From positions 207,423-271,422 of the forward strand of contig NZ_VFUZ01000006.1 of assembly GCF_006658505.1 (NCBI RefSeq): a DNA stretch of 64,000 nucleotides, given 5' to 3'. How positions within the stretch are numbered: the first letter of the stretch is position 1; every line of letters begins with the position of its first letter. The translations under genes were made by a program, and so were the position numbers. The notes beneath the pieces were generated by a model that worked only from the letters and a program-made list of their open reading frames with translations, was not told the origin of the DNA and did no database searches. Origin of the DNA: Mesorhizobium sp. B2-4-15 (GTDB lineage: Bacteria > Pseudomonadota > Alphaproteobacteria > Rhizobiales > Rhizobiaceae). Shown here piece after piece: positions 38,031-46,771 of this stretch.

Positions 38031-39164
38031 TCAGTCGTAGTGGGGGATGACCCAAGGCGTTCCCGCCGGCTGCGGGACGTCCACCCAGCGGCGTTCATTC
38101 ATACCGGTATAGGCCGCGTGCATGACCTCCAGATTGTGGATACCGTCATCCAGCGTGCAGAGTGCGATGCCCGGCTCTTCCCCGTGGAGCACGCGTGAAA
38201 AAGCCCTCATCTGGTTGAGGTACGGATTGCGGTGCGGCGGATAGAGGTGATGCCAACCGTCCGGCTTCTGAGTCGAATGTATGCCCTTTGTGCGAGGGCG
38301 CAGATAGTCGCGCATCTCCTCCGGCAGATCCGGAGCCTCAATGCTCGAGAATACCGTCAAGGGCCCCGTGGTCGCGCCACCAACTGTCGATTGGGACAGG
38401 TGAAGGGAGCCCTTCGTGCCGTAAAGTTCGGTCGTGAAATGGAGGAGCGGCGAGAAGCGATCGGATGTGAACGTTCCGGAAGCGCCGTTCGACATCTCGG
38501 CGACCAGGTTTACATTGTCGTCCACCGCCTTCGGCATGAAGACGTGACGCAGGCTCGACGCCACCGAATTGTACTGGCCGCCGATGAGATAGCGCACCAG
38601 GTCAACCGAGTGGATCGTGATGTCCATCATCGACGCGCCGCCGGAAATCTCGAGGTTCCAGCGATAGTCGTCGATCGAAACGACATCCCAGCTGTGCGAG
38701 AACACGTTGCGGAACGTGAAGACATCGCCCAGCACGCCAGCCTGTACGATCTTCCGCGCCAAAATGGAGGCATCCCAGCACCGTTCATTGTGACCGACCC
38801 TGACGACAGTCCCGGCCTTGGCGCACGCATCCTTGATCTTCAGCGCGCTTTCCATATTGTGCGCCACCGGCTTTTCCAGCAGCATGTGCTTTCCGGCCTG
38901 GGCGGCTGCCACGGCCACGTCCTGATGAAAACGGTTCGGCACCGCGACGATGACCACATCGATAGAAGGATCGGCCAACACCGCGTCGGGATTGCTCGAT
39001 GTCTGGGCGACACCGTATTTCGCCGCCGCCGCCTCGGCCTTTTCGGCCACGACATCGCAAATAACGGCCATTCTCAGCCCGTCCGTTTTCTGGACCGCCT
39101 CGATGTGCCGGCCTCCGATCAGGCCCGACCCGATCAGTGCGACATTCATTTCTGCTTTTTTCAT
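38031..39164 (-). CDS. Gfo/Idh/MocA-family oxidoreductase
   Basis: 377 residues. Rossmann motif LIGSGLIGGRHIEAV, the family EKPVAHN motif (Lys-Pro) and the C-terminal sheet domain. It is the intact relative of the frameshifted gene at 21119-22241 (shared KGSLHL-type segment and the end WVDVPQPAGTPWVIP). Probably an NAD(P)-dependent inositol, scyllo-inositol or sugar dehydrogenase. Last gene of the operon iolD-like, TIM-barrel, Gfo/Idh. Confidence 0.87.
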   Translation of the reverse strand: MKKAEMNVALIGSGLIGGRHIEAVQKTDGLRMAVICDVVAEKAEAAAAKYGVAQTSSNPDAVLADPSIDVVIVAVPNRFHQDVAVAAAQAGKHMLLEKPVAHNMESALKIKDACAKAGTVVRVGHNERCWDASILARKIVQAGVLGDVFTFRNVFSHSWDVVSIDDYRWNLEISGGASMMDITIHSVDLVRYLIGGQYNSVASSLRHVFMPKAVDDNVNLVAEMSNGASGTFTSDRFSPLLHFTTELYGTKGSLHLSQSTVGGATTGPLTVFSSIEAPDLPEEMRDYLRPRTKGIHSTQKPDGWHHLYPPHRNPYLNQMRAFSRVLHGEEPGIALCTLDDGIHNLEVMHAAYTGMNERRWVDVPQPAGTPWVIPHYD

Positions 39165-39262
39165 ATAGTCCTACTCCCGAAGGTCTTGCCGCCTGCGAAT
39201 CTTCGCTACGGATTGTGAAAGCGAACCGGGCGATCCCCCGGGGATTTGTCTAAGCGTCCGGA

Positions 39263-40087
39263 TCAAATCCCCAGATCGCGCAGGAACTTGCGCGAGCTGT
39301 CGAGGACTTCCATCGGGCTCAGCTTCCAGCCGAAATAGTTGGCTTCGTATTCGATCGTCATGGCGCCATCATATCCGATTTTCGATAGTGCGGAGATCAA
39401 CGCCGGAAAATCGACCTCGCCCTCTCCCAATGGCGGAAAGGAGAAGTTGGGAAACCGCCCCTTGGCGTCCTTGATGTGCACATGCCGGATGCTGTCCGCC
39501 AATCTCTCGACAGCCTTGGCCGGATCCTCGCCGATTGCAACGAAGTGGCTGGGGTCGAAATTGACATAGAGTTTTTGCGGGGCCAGTTCCTCGATCAACT
39601 GCTCGTAGCGCGCGGTCTGCGGATACATATGCGGCGCGCATGATTCCAGCCCGACCGAGATGCCCCGGGCTTCGGCTTGCCTGAGGATTTCCCGCCAAGT
39701 CTCGATAAAGATATCGAACATCTCGTCTTCGGACTTGCCGGGGTAGGGCTTGGACGAGCAGAGGTGGACATAGTCGACGTCCATCACCTTGACGCGATCG
39801 AGCATCCGCGTGACGTAGTCGAGGCCCCGCAAGCGCTCCGCGTCGTCCTTGGCGAAGAAATAGAAGTTCGAGCTGACCGCGGGGATTCCGAGGCCCGCCT
39901 CGCGGACGGTGCCTGCCAGCCTGCGACATTCGTCAACCGGCGTTTCGGCCGTCATGTGCGGCGCGAATTTCGAGGGAATACCATCGCAATTGATGGCGAG
40001 GTCGGTGTACCCGGCCTTGACGACCTCGGCGGCCGCCTCGGCAAGAGGCAGTTCGGACAGCATCGTACTGTAGTAACTTGCACGCAT
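39263..40087 (-). CDS. Sugar phosphate isomerase/epimerase (AP endonuclease 2-type TIM barrel)
   Basis: 274 residues. Xylose isomerase-like TIM barrel with metal-ligand motifs at the strand ends: VGLESCAPHMYPQTA (Glu), VNFDPSHFVAIGEDP (Asp, His), HVHIKDAKGR (His) and MTIEYEANYFGW (Glu). Related enzymes include IolE, IolI, hydroxypyruvate isomerase and ketose 3-epimerases. With an IolD-like enzyme next to it, a dehydratase or epimerase for an inositol-like or keto-sugar intermediate is likely. Confidence 0.85.
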   Translation of the reverse strand: MRASYYSTMLSELPLAEAAAEVVKAGYTDLAINCDGIPSKFAPHMTAETPVDECRRLAGTVREAGLGIPAVSSNFYFFAKDDAERLRGLDYVTRMLDRVKVMDVDYVHLCSSKPYPGKSEDEMFDIFIETWREILRQAEARGISVGLESCAPHMYPQTARYEQLIEELAPQKLYVNFDPSHFVAIGEDPAKAVERLADSIRHVHIKDAKGRFPNFSFPPLGEGEVDFPALISALSKIGYDGAMTIEYEANYFGWKLSPMEVLDSSRKFLRDLGI

Positions 40088-40279
40088 CTTCTTCTACCTC
40101 ATTTGCGTAGGCGGGCGCTCGAAGGCGCTCGGAAGTTTGTGGAACATCAATCCCGAGTATGCTGGATACGCGTCCACACCAAGACAAGATTTCGGTCGCC
40201 TTCACCCAGCTGCGCTACCCGAACGCGGCTCGGAAGCCCGGGGCCCAACATGCTGCAGGACGCCGGCTTTCGACCAAGG

Positions 40280-42154
40280 TCACAAGACCTGGTTTCTGTA
40301 CTCGCGCTCGACGTCTTCGACCTGCACGCCGATGTTCCAGCGGCCATAAGTGCCGACACTGGAGCTTCCGACATGATCCCAGACGACCGGAACGTGCACC
40401 AGCGACAGACCTTTGTGCGCATGGGCCTCGGCCAGGGCTGAACGCAGTTCCTCGGGCGACGTGCCACCATCGACGAAATGCAGGCCCGATATTGCCCGGC
40501 ACAGGCTACGATAGTCGACGGCCACGGAGTCGGATGTCTGGAATTCCGCGCCGTACTGCTTGCGCTGCAACCCGGTGATCGAGCTCATCCGCCTGTTGTC
40601 GAGGACGACGAGCGCTCCGTTCACGCCGTGTTCGAGGCCATCGATCAAGGCCTGAGGGTTCATCCAGAACGAACCGTCGCCTGAAATCGCCATCGTGTAA
40701 TTCGGGTTGTCGGCAATGGCCGAGGCGACAAGACCGCTGACCCCGAATCCCATGAAGGATGCGCCGCCATCCGAGATCGACTGGCCGACCTCATCGTCCT
40801 CGCAGACCTGAAGTGAATTGGATTGCACGTCGCCAGCGTCGAACAGTTTGGTGATGTTGTGGCTTTTGGCGAAATCGACGACTGCCTTCAACGCTGCCGG
40901 TTGGGTCAGCACTTCACGCTGCCAGATCTCGTCGCGACGGGTGGCGTTGGCATAGTTCCTTGCGCGAAGGTCTGCCCATTCCTTCTTCTTGGCGCCGCAT
41001 TCCTTCAGCCACGCCTCGGCGCGGGCGGCGCAAATGCCGCGCGTTGCGCAGACTTCGCCCAGTTTCTCGAGGGTGCGCCCGACATCGCCGATCAGGCATG
41101 TCGTCCGGTTGTAGTGCGACACGTCCTCGACTTCGGCGTTGATGTTGATGACCTCCTTCGCCGAGGTGTAGCCGATGCCCGAACAGTCGGTCTGGCAGAC
41201 CGCGCGCGATCCGATGACGATGACGAGCTCGGCTTGGGCGGCGGCGTAGTTTCCCGACAGCGTGCCCTTGGTGCCGCTGATATGCATGTGATTTGGGTGA
41301 GCGTCGGGCATCAGGCCCTGGCTGATGGGCGAGATGACGACGGTGGCACCGATATTTTCGGCGAACCGGCGCACCTGCGCCGCGGCGGCCCTGGCGCCGC
41401 CGCCGGCCTTGATCACCACGCGGTCATAGCGCGCGATGACATCTGCTGCGGCTTCGATCTGGTTCTGGGAGGCGGGGCCGAGGTCGAATTCCGGCCTTTC
41501 CGGAAAGGCCGCGAGATTGATGTCCTGGATCATCGCCGGCTGGATGTTCATCGGCATGTGAATGTAGAACGGACCGGCATTGTTGGGATGGTTGACGCGC
41601 ACCGCGCCGCGACGAAGGACGTCGCGCATCGCCGCCGGCGTGTGGACGAAATAGCTTTCGCCGGCGATCGCCGTCATTTTCGCGAAGGTCTGCTGCTCCT
41701 TCTTGCGGATCTGCTGGAAATTATAGCCCTCGCGCAGCGTCGTTTCATCGCCATAGATGTGATAGACGCCGACGCCATTGGTGATCGCGGTAAGCGAGCC
41801 GGCAAGCGCCAGCATGGCGCCCGGTCCGATGGAGGTAACCAAGGCAGGAACTTCGCCATATTGCCAACGCAACGCCGTTGCGGCATGCGCCATTTCGCAC
41901 TCATTTCGAAAATTATATGTTTCTGTTACGCCAGAATCCGAATATACTCTCAGAACTTCTCCGATATCTGTAGAGCCATGTCCAAAAACTACAAGAAACT
42001 TACGGACGCCTTGCTTAACCAGCCCAATTATAAGCGCCTCGCATGCGTTAATTGTTTGGATAGATTCTAAAGAGCCATTTCGTATAGCTTGATTTATTCC
42101 TCCAGACTTTGCGATCGCAGCGGCTCTTTTCTGCATTCCTGTTATCATGTGCAT
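40280..42154 (-). CDS. ThDP-dependent enzyme, IolD-like (trihydroxycyclohexanedione hydrolase-type)
   Basis: 624 residues, three-domain acetolactate synthase fold. N-terminal Pyr domain with the cofactor-activating Glu (YNFRNECEMAHAATA) and VTSIGPGA. Central domain with TKGTLSGNYAAAQAELVIVI. C-terminal PP domain with the ThDP motif GDGSFWMNPQALIDG ending VVLDNRR. Length and motifs fit IolD, which opens the ring in inositol catabolism, more than acetolactate synthase. It differs from canonical IolD at the N-terminus, so the substrate may be a different cyclic or keto sugar. First gene of the minus-strand operon. Confidence 0.8.
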   Translation of the reverse strand: MHMITGMQKRAAAIAKSGGINQAIRNGSLESIQTINACEALIIGLVKQGVRKFLVVFGHGSTDIGEVLRVYSDSGVTETYNFRNECEMAHAATALRWQYGEVPALVTSIGPGAMLALAGSLTAITNGVGVYHIYGDETTLREGYNFQQIRKKEQQTFAKMTAIAGESYFVHTPAAMRDVLRRGAVRVNHPNNAGPFYIHMPMNIQPAMIQDINLAAFPERPEFDLGPASQNQIEAAADVIARYDRVVIKAGGGARAAAAQVRRFAENIGATVVISPISQGLMPDAHPNHMHISGTKGTLSGNYAAAQAELVIVIGSRAVCQTDCSGIGYTSAKEVININAEVEDVSHYNRTTCLIGDVGRTLEKLGEVCATRGICAARAEAWLKECGAKKKEWADLRARNYANATRRDEIWQREVLTQPAALKAVVDFAKSHNITKLFDAGDVQSNSLQVCEDDEVGQSISDGGASFMGFGVSGLVASAIADNPNYTMAISGDGSFWMNPQALIDGLEHGVNGALVVLDNRRMSSITGLQRKQYGAEFQTSDSVAVDYRSLCRAISGLHFVDGGTSPEELRSALAEAHAHKGLSLVHVPVVWDHVGSSSVGTYGRWNIGVQVEDVEREYRNQVL

Positions 42155-42216
42155 TTTTCATCCTCCTGCGGCCTGCGATTGACAAGATGTCGAAGCGATG
42201 CATTAATGTCAACAGG

Positions 42217-42233
42217 GTTGCGATATAAACAAC
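42217..42233. promoter_or_regulatory. Operator-like dyad in divergent promoter
   Basis: GTTGCGATATAAACAAC (arms GTTG and CAAC) lies between the iolD-like and second potD-like genes and resembles the palindrome at 30471-30488. A wider inverted repeat TTGACA (42179-42184) and TGTCAA (42207-42212) is also present. Confidence 0.45.
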
Positions 42234-42278
42234 AAACACGCACCCTTACCTGATGGACCCAATGGGAAGGAAAACCAC

Positions 42279-43328
42279 ATGAAGCTTTTGTCGACCACGA
42301 TTTTGTGCACCGGGATCCTCATCGCGGGAGCCGCGCATGCTGCGGACAAGGTAACCGTCAGCATCGCGACGGGCGGCGGTTCGACCCAGGAAGGGGGACG
42401 GGCCGTCCTGTGGGGGCCGGCTAGCGAGAAGCTCGGCTACGCCTATATCGATGACACCATCGACGAAGGACTGAACGCGGTTCGGCTGCAGGTCGGCGCT
42501 AACAACGTCACCTACGACATCGTACAGATGGCGGCCTACGAAGCCGGTCTCGGCGGCAAGGAAGGAATCCTGACTCCGATCGACTATTCGGTGGTCAACG
42601 CGAAGGATCTGATCCCGGGAACCGCGCCGAAATACGCCGTCTGCTTCTATTCGTACTCGCTGACGTTCGCGTACAACACCAAGACGTACGGCGACAAAGG
42701 ACCCCAGAATTGGGCCGATTTCTTTGACGTCGAGAAGTTCCCCGGTCGCCGCGCCATGCGCGGCAACGCGGAAGCGCAATTGGAAGCCGCGCTGATGGCC
42801 GACGGCGTCGCTCCCACGGACGTCTACAAGGTTCTCGCCACGCCGGCGGGCCTGCAGCGGGCGATCGACAAGATCGAGAAGCTCAAGCCGAATATCGCTG
42901 TCTGGTGGAAGTCGGGCGCCCAGATAACGCAGCTGATCAAGGACGGCGAAGTCGATATGCTCAGCGGCTGGAACGGCCGGTTCGACACTGCGATAAAGGG
43001 AGGGGCAGCCGCCAAGTACGATTTCAATCAGGGCGTCCTGGGTACGGACTGCTTCGCAGTACCGAAGGGCGCGCCGCATGCCGAAGAAGCCATGAAAATG
43101 CTGAACGAAATGATGTCAGCCGAGTCCCAGGCCAAGTTTGTCGAGTTCACCCACGATGGGCCGACCAACATGAAGGCTTTCGAAACCGGCTTGATCGACC
43201 CGGCGCTGGCCGCGACATTGCCCACCAGCCCGGACAATGTGAAGAAGCAGATCGTGCAGGATGCGGACTGGTGGGTCGAAAACAACGACAAGGCGCAGTC
43301 CATGTTCGTTGACATGATGACCCGGTAA
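42279..43328 (+). CDS. PotD-like periplasmic binding protein (second importer)
   Basis: 349 residues with a signal peptide ending near AHAAD. Type 2 periplasmic-binding fold with KVTVSIATGGGSTQEGG, VPTDVYKVLATPAGLQRAID and WKSGAQITQLIKDGEVDMLS. It differs clearly from the first PotD-like protein (19905). An AAGGAA motif nine bases before ATG serves as ribosome binding site. First gene of a potD-A-B-C order on the plus strand. Confidence 0.88.
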   Translation: MKLLSTTILCTGILIAGAAHAADKVTVSIATGGGSTQEGGRAVLWGPASEKLGYAYIDDTIDEGLNAVRLQVGANNVTYDIVQMAAYEAGLGGKEGILTPIDYSVVNAKDLIPGTAPKYAVCFYSYSLTFAYNTKTYGDKGPQNWADFFDVEKFPGRRAMRGNAEAQLEAALMADGVAPTDVYKVLATPAGLQRAIDKIEKLKPNIAVWWKSGAQITQLIKDGEVDMLSGWNGRFDTAIKGGAAAKYDFNQGVLGTDCFAVPKGAPHAEEAMKMLNEMMSAESQAKFVEFTHDGPTNMKAFETGLIDPALAATLPTSPDNVKKQIVQDADWWVENNDKAQSMFVDMMTR

Positions 43329-43335
43329 GCATCGG

Positions 43336-44364
43336 ATGACGGTTCCGGTTTCTCTCATCGGCATAAGCAAGGCGTTCGGCTCGTTTAAGGCGCTGGACGC
43401 TGTCGATCTGGATGTGAAGGCAGGCGAATTCGTAACGCTTCTCGGTCCATCCGGATCAGGCAAGAGCAGCCTGCTCATGGCCATTGCGGGTTTTCTGCAG
43501 CCTGATGCTGGAGAAATCAGGATCGGCGACAAGAACATCGTCGGTGTTCCGGCCAACCAGCGGAATATCGGCGTGGTCTTCCAGAGCTATGCGCTTTTCC
43601 CGCACATGAGCGTGCGGGAAAATGTCGCTTTCCCACTGAGGGTGCGCGGCGTGTCGCGCACCGAAATGGCTAAACGATCCGAACGAGCGTTGCAGATGGT
43701 GCAGCTTGCCGGTCTCGGCGACAGGCGCATCAGCGAACTTTCCGGCGGCCAGCGCCAGCGCGTGGCCCTGGCGCGCGCAATTGTCTTCGAGCCAAGCATC
43801 ATGCTGCTCGACGAGCCGCTTTCAGCCCTGGACAAGAACTTGCGCGAGCAGATGCAGATCGAGCTTCGCGATCTGCACAAGGCCCTCGGCTTGACGATGA
43901 TCTACGTCACGCATGATCAGCGCGAAGCGCTGACGCTGTCCGACCGGATCGCCGTGGTGAATGGTGGAAAAATCGTACAGGTCGGCACTCCCATAAGCAT
44001 CTATACGCGTCCCACATCGACTTTCGTAGCGGAGTTCCTGGGAGAGGCGATTCTTCTTCCTATCGCCGATGCGAAGGACATTGTCCCGCAATCCATGCGC
44101 CCCAGCGGCTCGGTCTCGCAACTGATGCTTCGCGCGGAGGATTTGCGCATCGGTTCTGCTCCTCAAGGGGCTGCGGCCCTCTGTGGAATCGTTCGTCAAT
44201 GCGTTTTCCAAGGGGACAGCTGGTTGCTCGAGGTCAACCTGCCGAACAGCCCGTCGCCCATGCGCGTCAGGGCCCAGCAAGCCGACGACCAGGCTATGTC
44301 GCGATTGACCAATGGCGACAGCATCGATCTTTTCGTCAGTCACGATCGAATGCATTTCCTATGA
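43336..44364 (+). CDS. Spermidine/putrescine-type ABC ATPase (second importer)
   Basis: 342 residues. Walker A GPSGSGKSS, Q-loop FQSYALFPHM, signature LSGGQRQRVALARA, Walker B IMLLDEPLSALD, H-loop VTHDQREA, and a C-terminal TOBE domain. Overlaps the next permease gene by four bases (ATGA). Confidence 0.92.
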   Translation: MTVPVSLIGISKAFGSFKALDAVDLDVKAGEFVTLLGPSGSGKSSLLMAIAGFLQPDAGEIRIGDKNIVGVPANQRNIGVVFQSYALFPHMSVRENVAFPLRVRGVSRTEMAKRSERALQMVQLAGLGDRRISELSGGQRQRVALARAIVFEPSIMLLDEPLSALDKNLREQMQIELRDLHKALGLTMIYVTHDQREALTLSDRIAVVNGGKIVQVGTPISIYTRPTSTFVAEFLGEAILLPIADAKDIVPQSMRPSGSVSQLMLRAEDLRIGSAPQGAAALCGIVRQCVFQGDSWLLEVNLPNSPSPMRVRAQQADDQAMSRLTNGDSIDLFVSHDRMHFL

Positions 44365-45260
44365 CGATCGCGGCGGAAGCCTCAACGGGCGTTCGAGCCC
44401 CAAGCGCCACTTCGATGGGCAAGCACGAACGTCGCGCGGCAATGGCATCGGCTTTATTCGTGGCTCCCTGCGCCATCATCATTCTGGTCGCCGTGGCTTT
44501 GCCTTGCCTTTGGCTGTTCTGGTTGTCGGCCTTCGGATCCGACGGCACGGTCGGCGGCGAAAATTATGCTCGGGTTTTGACCGGCGAAAGCTTCCTGCGC
44601 AGCTTCCAGGTTACGTTCGAGGTCAGTTTCGCCACCGTTCTTGCCTGCATCATCATCGGCGTTCCATTTACGCTGATGATCATAGCCTTGCCGAGACGGT
44701 CGGGACGCTTGCTGCTTCTCGCGGTCCTGTTGCCGTTCTGGACGTCTCTGCTGGTCAGGGCATATGCCTGGATCGTTCTCTTGCAGCGGAACGGCGTGGT
44801 CAACCAGGCGCTGCAGGGTCTCGGATTGACATCCGATCCACTGCCGCTGGTGTTCAACTATTTTGGCGCCATCCTCGGCATGACCCACATCATGCTCCCG
44901 CTTTTCATCCTTCCGGTTCTCGGCTCCATGCGGCAGATCGACATCAATCTGATGCGGGCATCGGCAAGCCTTGGGGCGACCCGCTGGCAAGCGTTGCGGA
45001 TGATCTTCATTCCGCTTTCACTGCCCGGAATTGTCGCGGGCTCGGCGCTTGTTTTCGTTTCCTGCCTTGGCTTTTACGTGACGCCGGACATCCTTGGCGG
45101 CGGCAAGGTCTACATGGTCGCAATGCGCCTGGAACGGAGCCTCGCCAGTTCAGCCAACTGGGGCACCGCCAGCGCGCTCGGCGTTGTCCTGCTCCTGTGC
45201 GTGGGCGTCATGATGTTTGCCGGCTTGACCCTTTCAAGAATGTTGCAAAGGAAGAGCTGA
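44361..45260 (+). CDS. ABC permease, PotB-like (second importer)
   Basis: 299 residues from ATG 44361 (MTIAAEASTG). Six membrane segments and an EAA loop (LMRASASLGATRWQALRMIFIPLSLPG). An open frame reaches back to 44199, but the ATGA overlap with the ATPase stop fixes the start. Confidence 0.9.
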   Translation: MTIAAEASTGVRAPSATSMGKHERRAAMASALFVAPCAIIILVAVALPCLWLFWLSAFGSDGTVGGENYARVLTGESFLRSFQVTFEVSFATVLACIIIGVPFTLMIIALPRRSGRLLLLAVLLPFWTSLLVRAYAWIVLLQRNGVVNQALQGLGLTSDPLPLVFNYFGAILGMTHIMLPLFILPVLGSMRQIDINLMRASASLGATRWQALRMIFIPLSLPGIVAGSALVFVSCLGFYVTPDILGGGKVYMVAMRLERSLASSANWGTASALGVVLLLCVGVMMFAGLTLSRMLQRKS

Positions 45261-46063
45261 TGTTTGAAGGTTTTCCCCGGCCGCGATGGCAAAGCGTCTC
45301 AGTCAGGATTTTCGCGGTGTTGATTGCGATATTCCTGGCCGCTCCTTCCTTCATCGTTATCCCGATGTCGCTTTCCGGCAGCAATCTGCTCGAATTCCCT
45401 CCGTCCTCGTTCTCGCTTCGATGGTACGACAATTATCTCGGTTCGACGAAGTGGCAGGCAGCGACCTGGGCGTCCGCCAAATTGGGGCTTTTGACCGTAC
45501 TCGTCGCGGTCCCCATCGGATTTGCGGCGGCCTATGGAGCAAGGTCTTTATCCATCAAAATGCGAACGGCGCTTGCCGCGATTGTCCTTCTCCCTGCGCT
45601 GGTGCCGACAATCCTGGTCGGAATCGGGCTCTATTTCCTGCTTGCGAAAGTGGGACTGGTCGGCACGGTGCCCGGCGTCCTGCTCGGACACGTCGCGCTT
45701 TCCCTGCCGGTGATCTTCCTGATCATGACCGCCGGGTTCAACCAGTTCGATCCGGTGCTTGAACAGGCATCGTATAGTCTCGGCGCAAGCCGGTTTACGA
45801 CGATAAGGCTCGTTGTGTTGCCACAGCTTGCCTATTCGATCGTGGTCTCGGCCCTACTTGCCTTTCTCACCTCGCTGGACGAGGTCGTCGTCGCGCTGCT
45901 GATATCATCCGGCTTCAACTCGACTCTGCCAAAAGTCATGTTCACCGCGCTCAAAAATGAAATTGATCCGACGATTGCGGTGGTTTCGACCTTATTACTG
46001 GTCATCGCGAGCTTGGCGACGGTGTTTGTTCTGCTCCGTGGGAAGGTCTATGGAGCCGACTAG
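45260..46063 (+). CDS. ABC permease, PotC-like (second importer)
   Basis: 267 residues from ATG 45260, overlapping the PotB-like stop by one base (TGATG) and preceded by GGAAGAG. Six membrane segments, EAA loop LEQASYSLGASRFTTIRLVVLPQL. The frame is open upstream to 44312, but that part is a shadow of the PotB-like gene. Confidence 0.9.
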   Translation: MFEGFPRPRWQSVSVRIFAVLIAIFLAAPSFIVIPMSLSGSNLLEFPPSSFSLRWYDNYLGSTKWQAATWASAKLGLLTVLVAVPIGFAAAYGARSLSIKMRTALAAIVLLPALVPTILVGIGLYFLLAKVGLVGTVPGVLLGHVALSLPVIFLIMTAGFNQFDPVLEQASYSLGASRFTTIRLVVLPQLAYSIVVSALLAFLTSLDEVVVALLISSGFNSTLPKVMFTALKNEIDPTIAVVSTLLLVIASLATVFVLLRGKVYGAD

Positions 46064-46294
46064 CCCGAAAAGAGGCGGGATACTCGCCGCGCTTCGGCGC
46101 TCCCCGATGGTAGGCGCAAACCGACCTTGCTCGCACTCGCGAGGAAGGTCGCAAGGTCGAGCTTTGATGCGATACCCGCTCGACACAAGCATCCTCAGCA
46201 ATGTGACAAAGCCTGCGCGTCGGCCCAACCCAAGATCATGTTCCCATCTTGATGGTTTGGGGCATATAGACCGGCGCTGCCGGCAAAAAAATGT

Positions 46295-46660
46295 TCAGCT
46301 ATGCGTCATGGCTACAGCGACTGCTTTCGCCACGAGTTGCGGTTCGGCAAGCGCATGAGCCGACCAACCGCCATTTTTGTGGATTAATTCTATCAACTTG
46401 TGAGCGGTGCATTCGAATTGTCGCAAGCCACCTTGCCTGCGAGTCAACCTGGCTCCGACCTCCAGATATTCGCCAGTTCTCAAAGTGCCCACAAATTCTG
46501 CGTCGAGTGATTTCAACGAACCCTCGTGATCATCGACGTTAATCATGATCTCCGTCACCGCATCGCCGAAGATTTGGAGCATTTTCGACTGGTCCAGCAA
46601 GGCTCCGGAATAGTGCCCATCGGGACTGGACAAGCGCAGGCGGATCAGGCTGTGTTCCAT
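46295..46660 (-). CDS. Hotdog-fold protein, 3-aminobutyryl-CoA ammonia-lyase-like
   Basis: 121 residues from ATG 46660, preceded by GGAAGACGG. The sequence MEHSLIRLRLSSPDGHYSGA, LLDQSKMLQIFGDAVTEIMI, EFVGTLRTGEYLEVGARLT and a C-terminal EPQLVAKAVAVAM parallels the small 3-aminobutyryl-CoA ammonia-lyase (Kal) of clostridial lysine fermentation, including the D-x-HY-x-G motif. That enzyme eliminates ammonia from L-3-aminobutyryl-CoA to give crotonyl-CoA. An aerobic alphaproteobacterium with a dialkylglycine decarboxylase cluster is an unusual home. Last gene of the minus-strand cluster. Confidence 0.72.
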   Translation of the reverse strand: MEHSLIRLRLSSPDGHYSGALLDQSKMLQIFGDAVTEIMINVDDHEGSLKSLDAEFVGTLRTGEYLEVGARLTRRQGGLRQFECTAHKLIELIHKNGGWSAHALAEPQLVAKAVAVAMTHS

Positions 46661-46771
46661 AGTTTCCGTCTTCCATCTGCGTCGGAATGTGCCGCCGTTT
46701 TCGCCGGCCACGATGTCGTCATCGTTCGAGGCAAGAGATGCCCGGCGTAGCGGCGGGCATCTCTTCATTTG

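Noticed and set aside
44312..46063. A 583-codon frame spanning two permease genes
   Set aside because: The first half is out of frame with the PotB-like gene; only the part from ATG 45260 codes for a permease.
46122..46159. Hairpin CGACCTTGC ... GCAAGGTCG after the second importer operon as a terminator
   Set aside because: The 20-base loop is long and there is no T tract, so it is not called.
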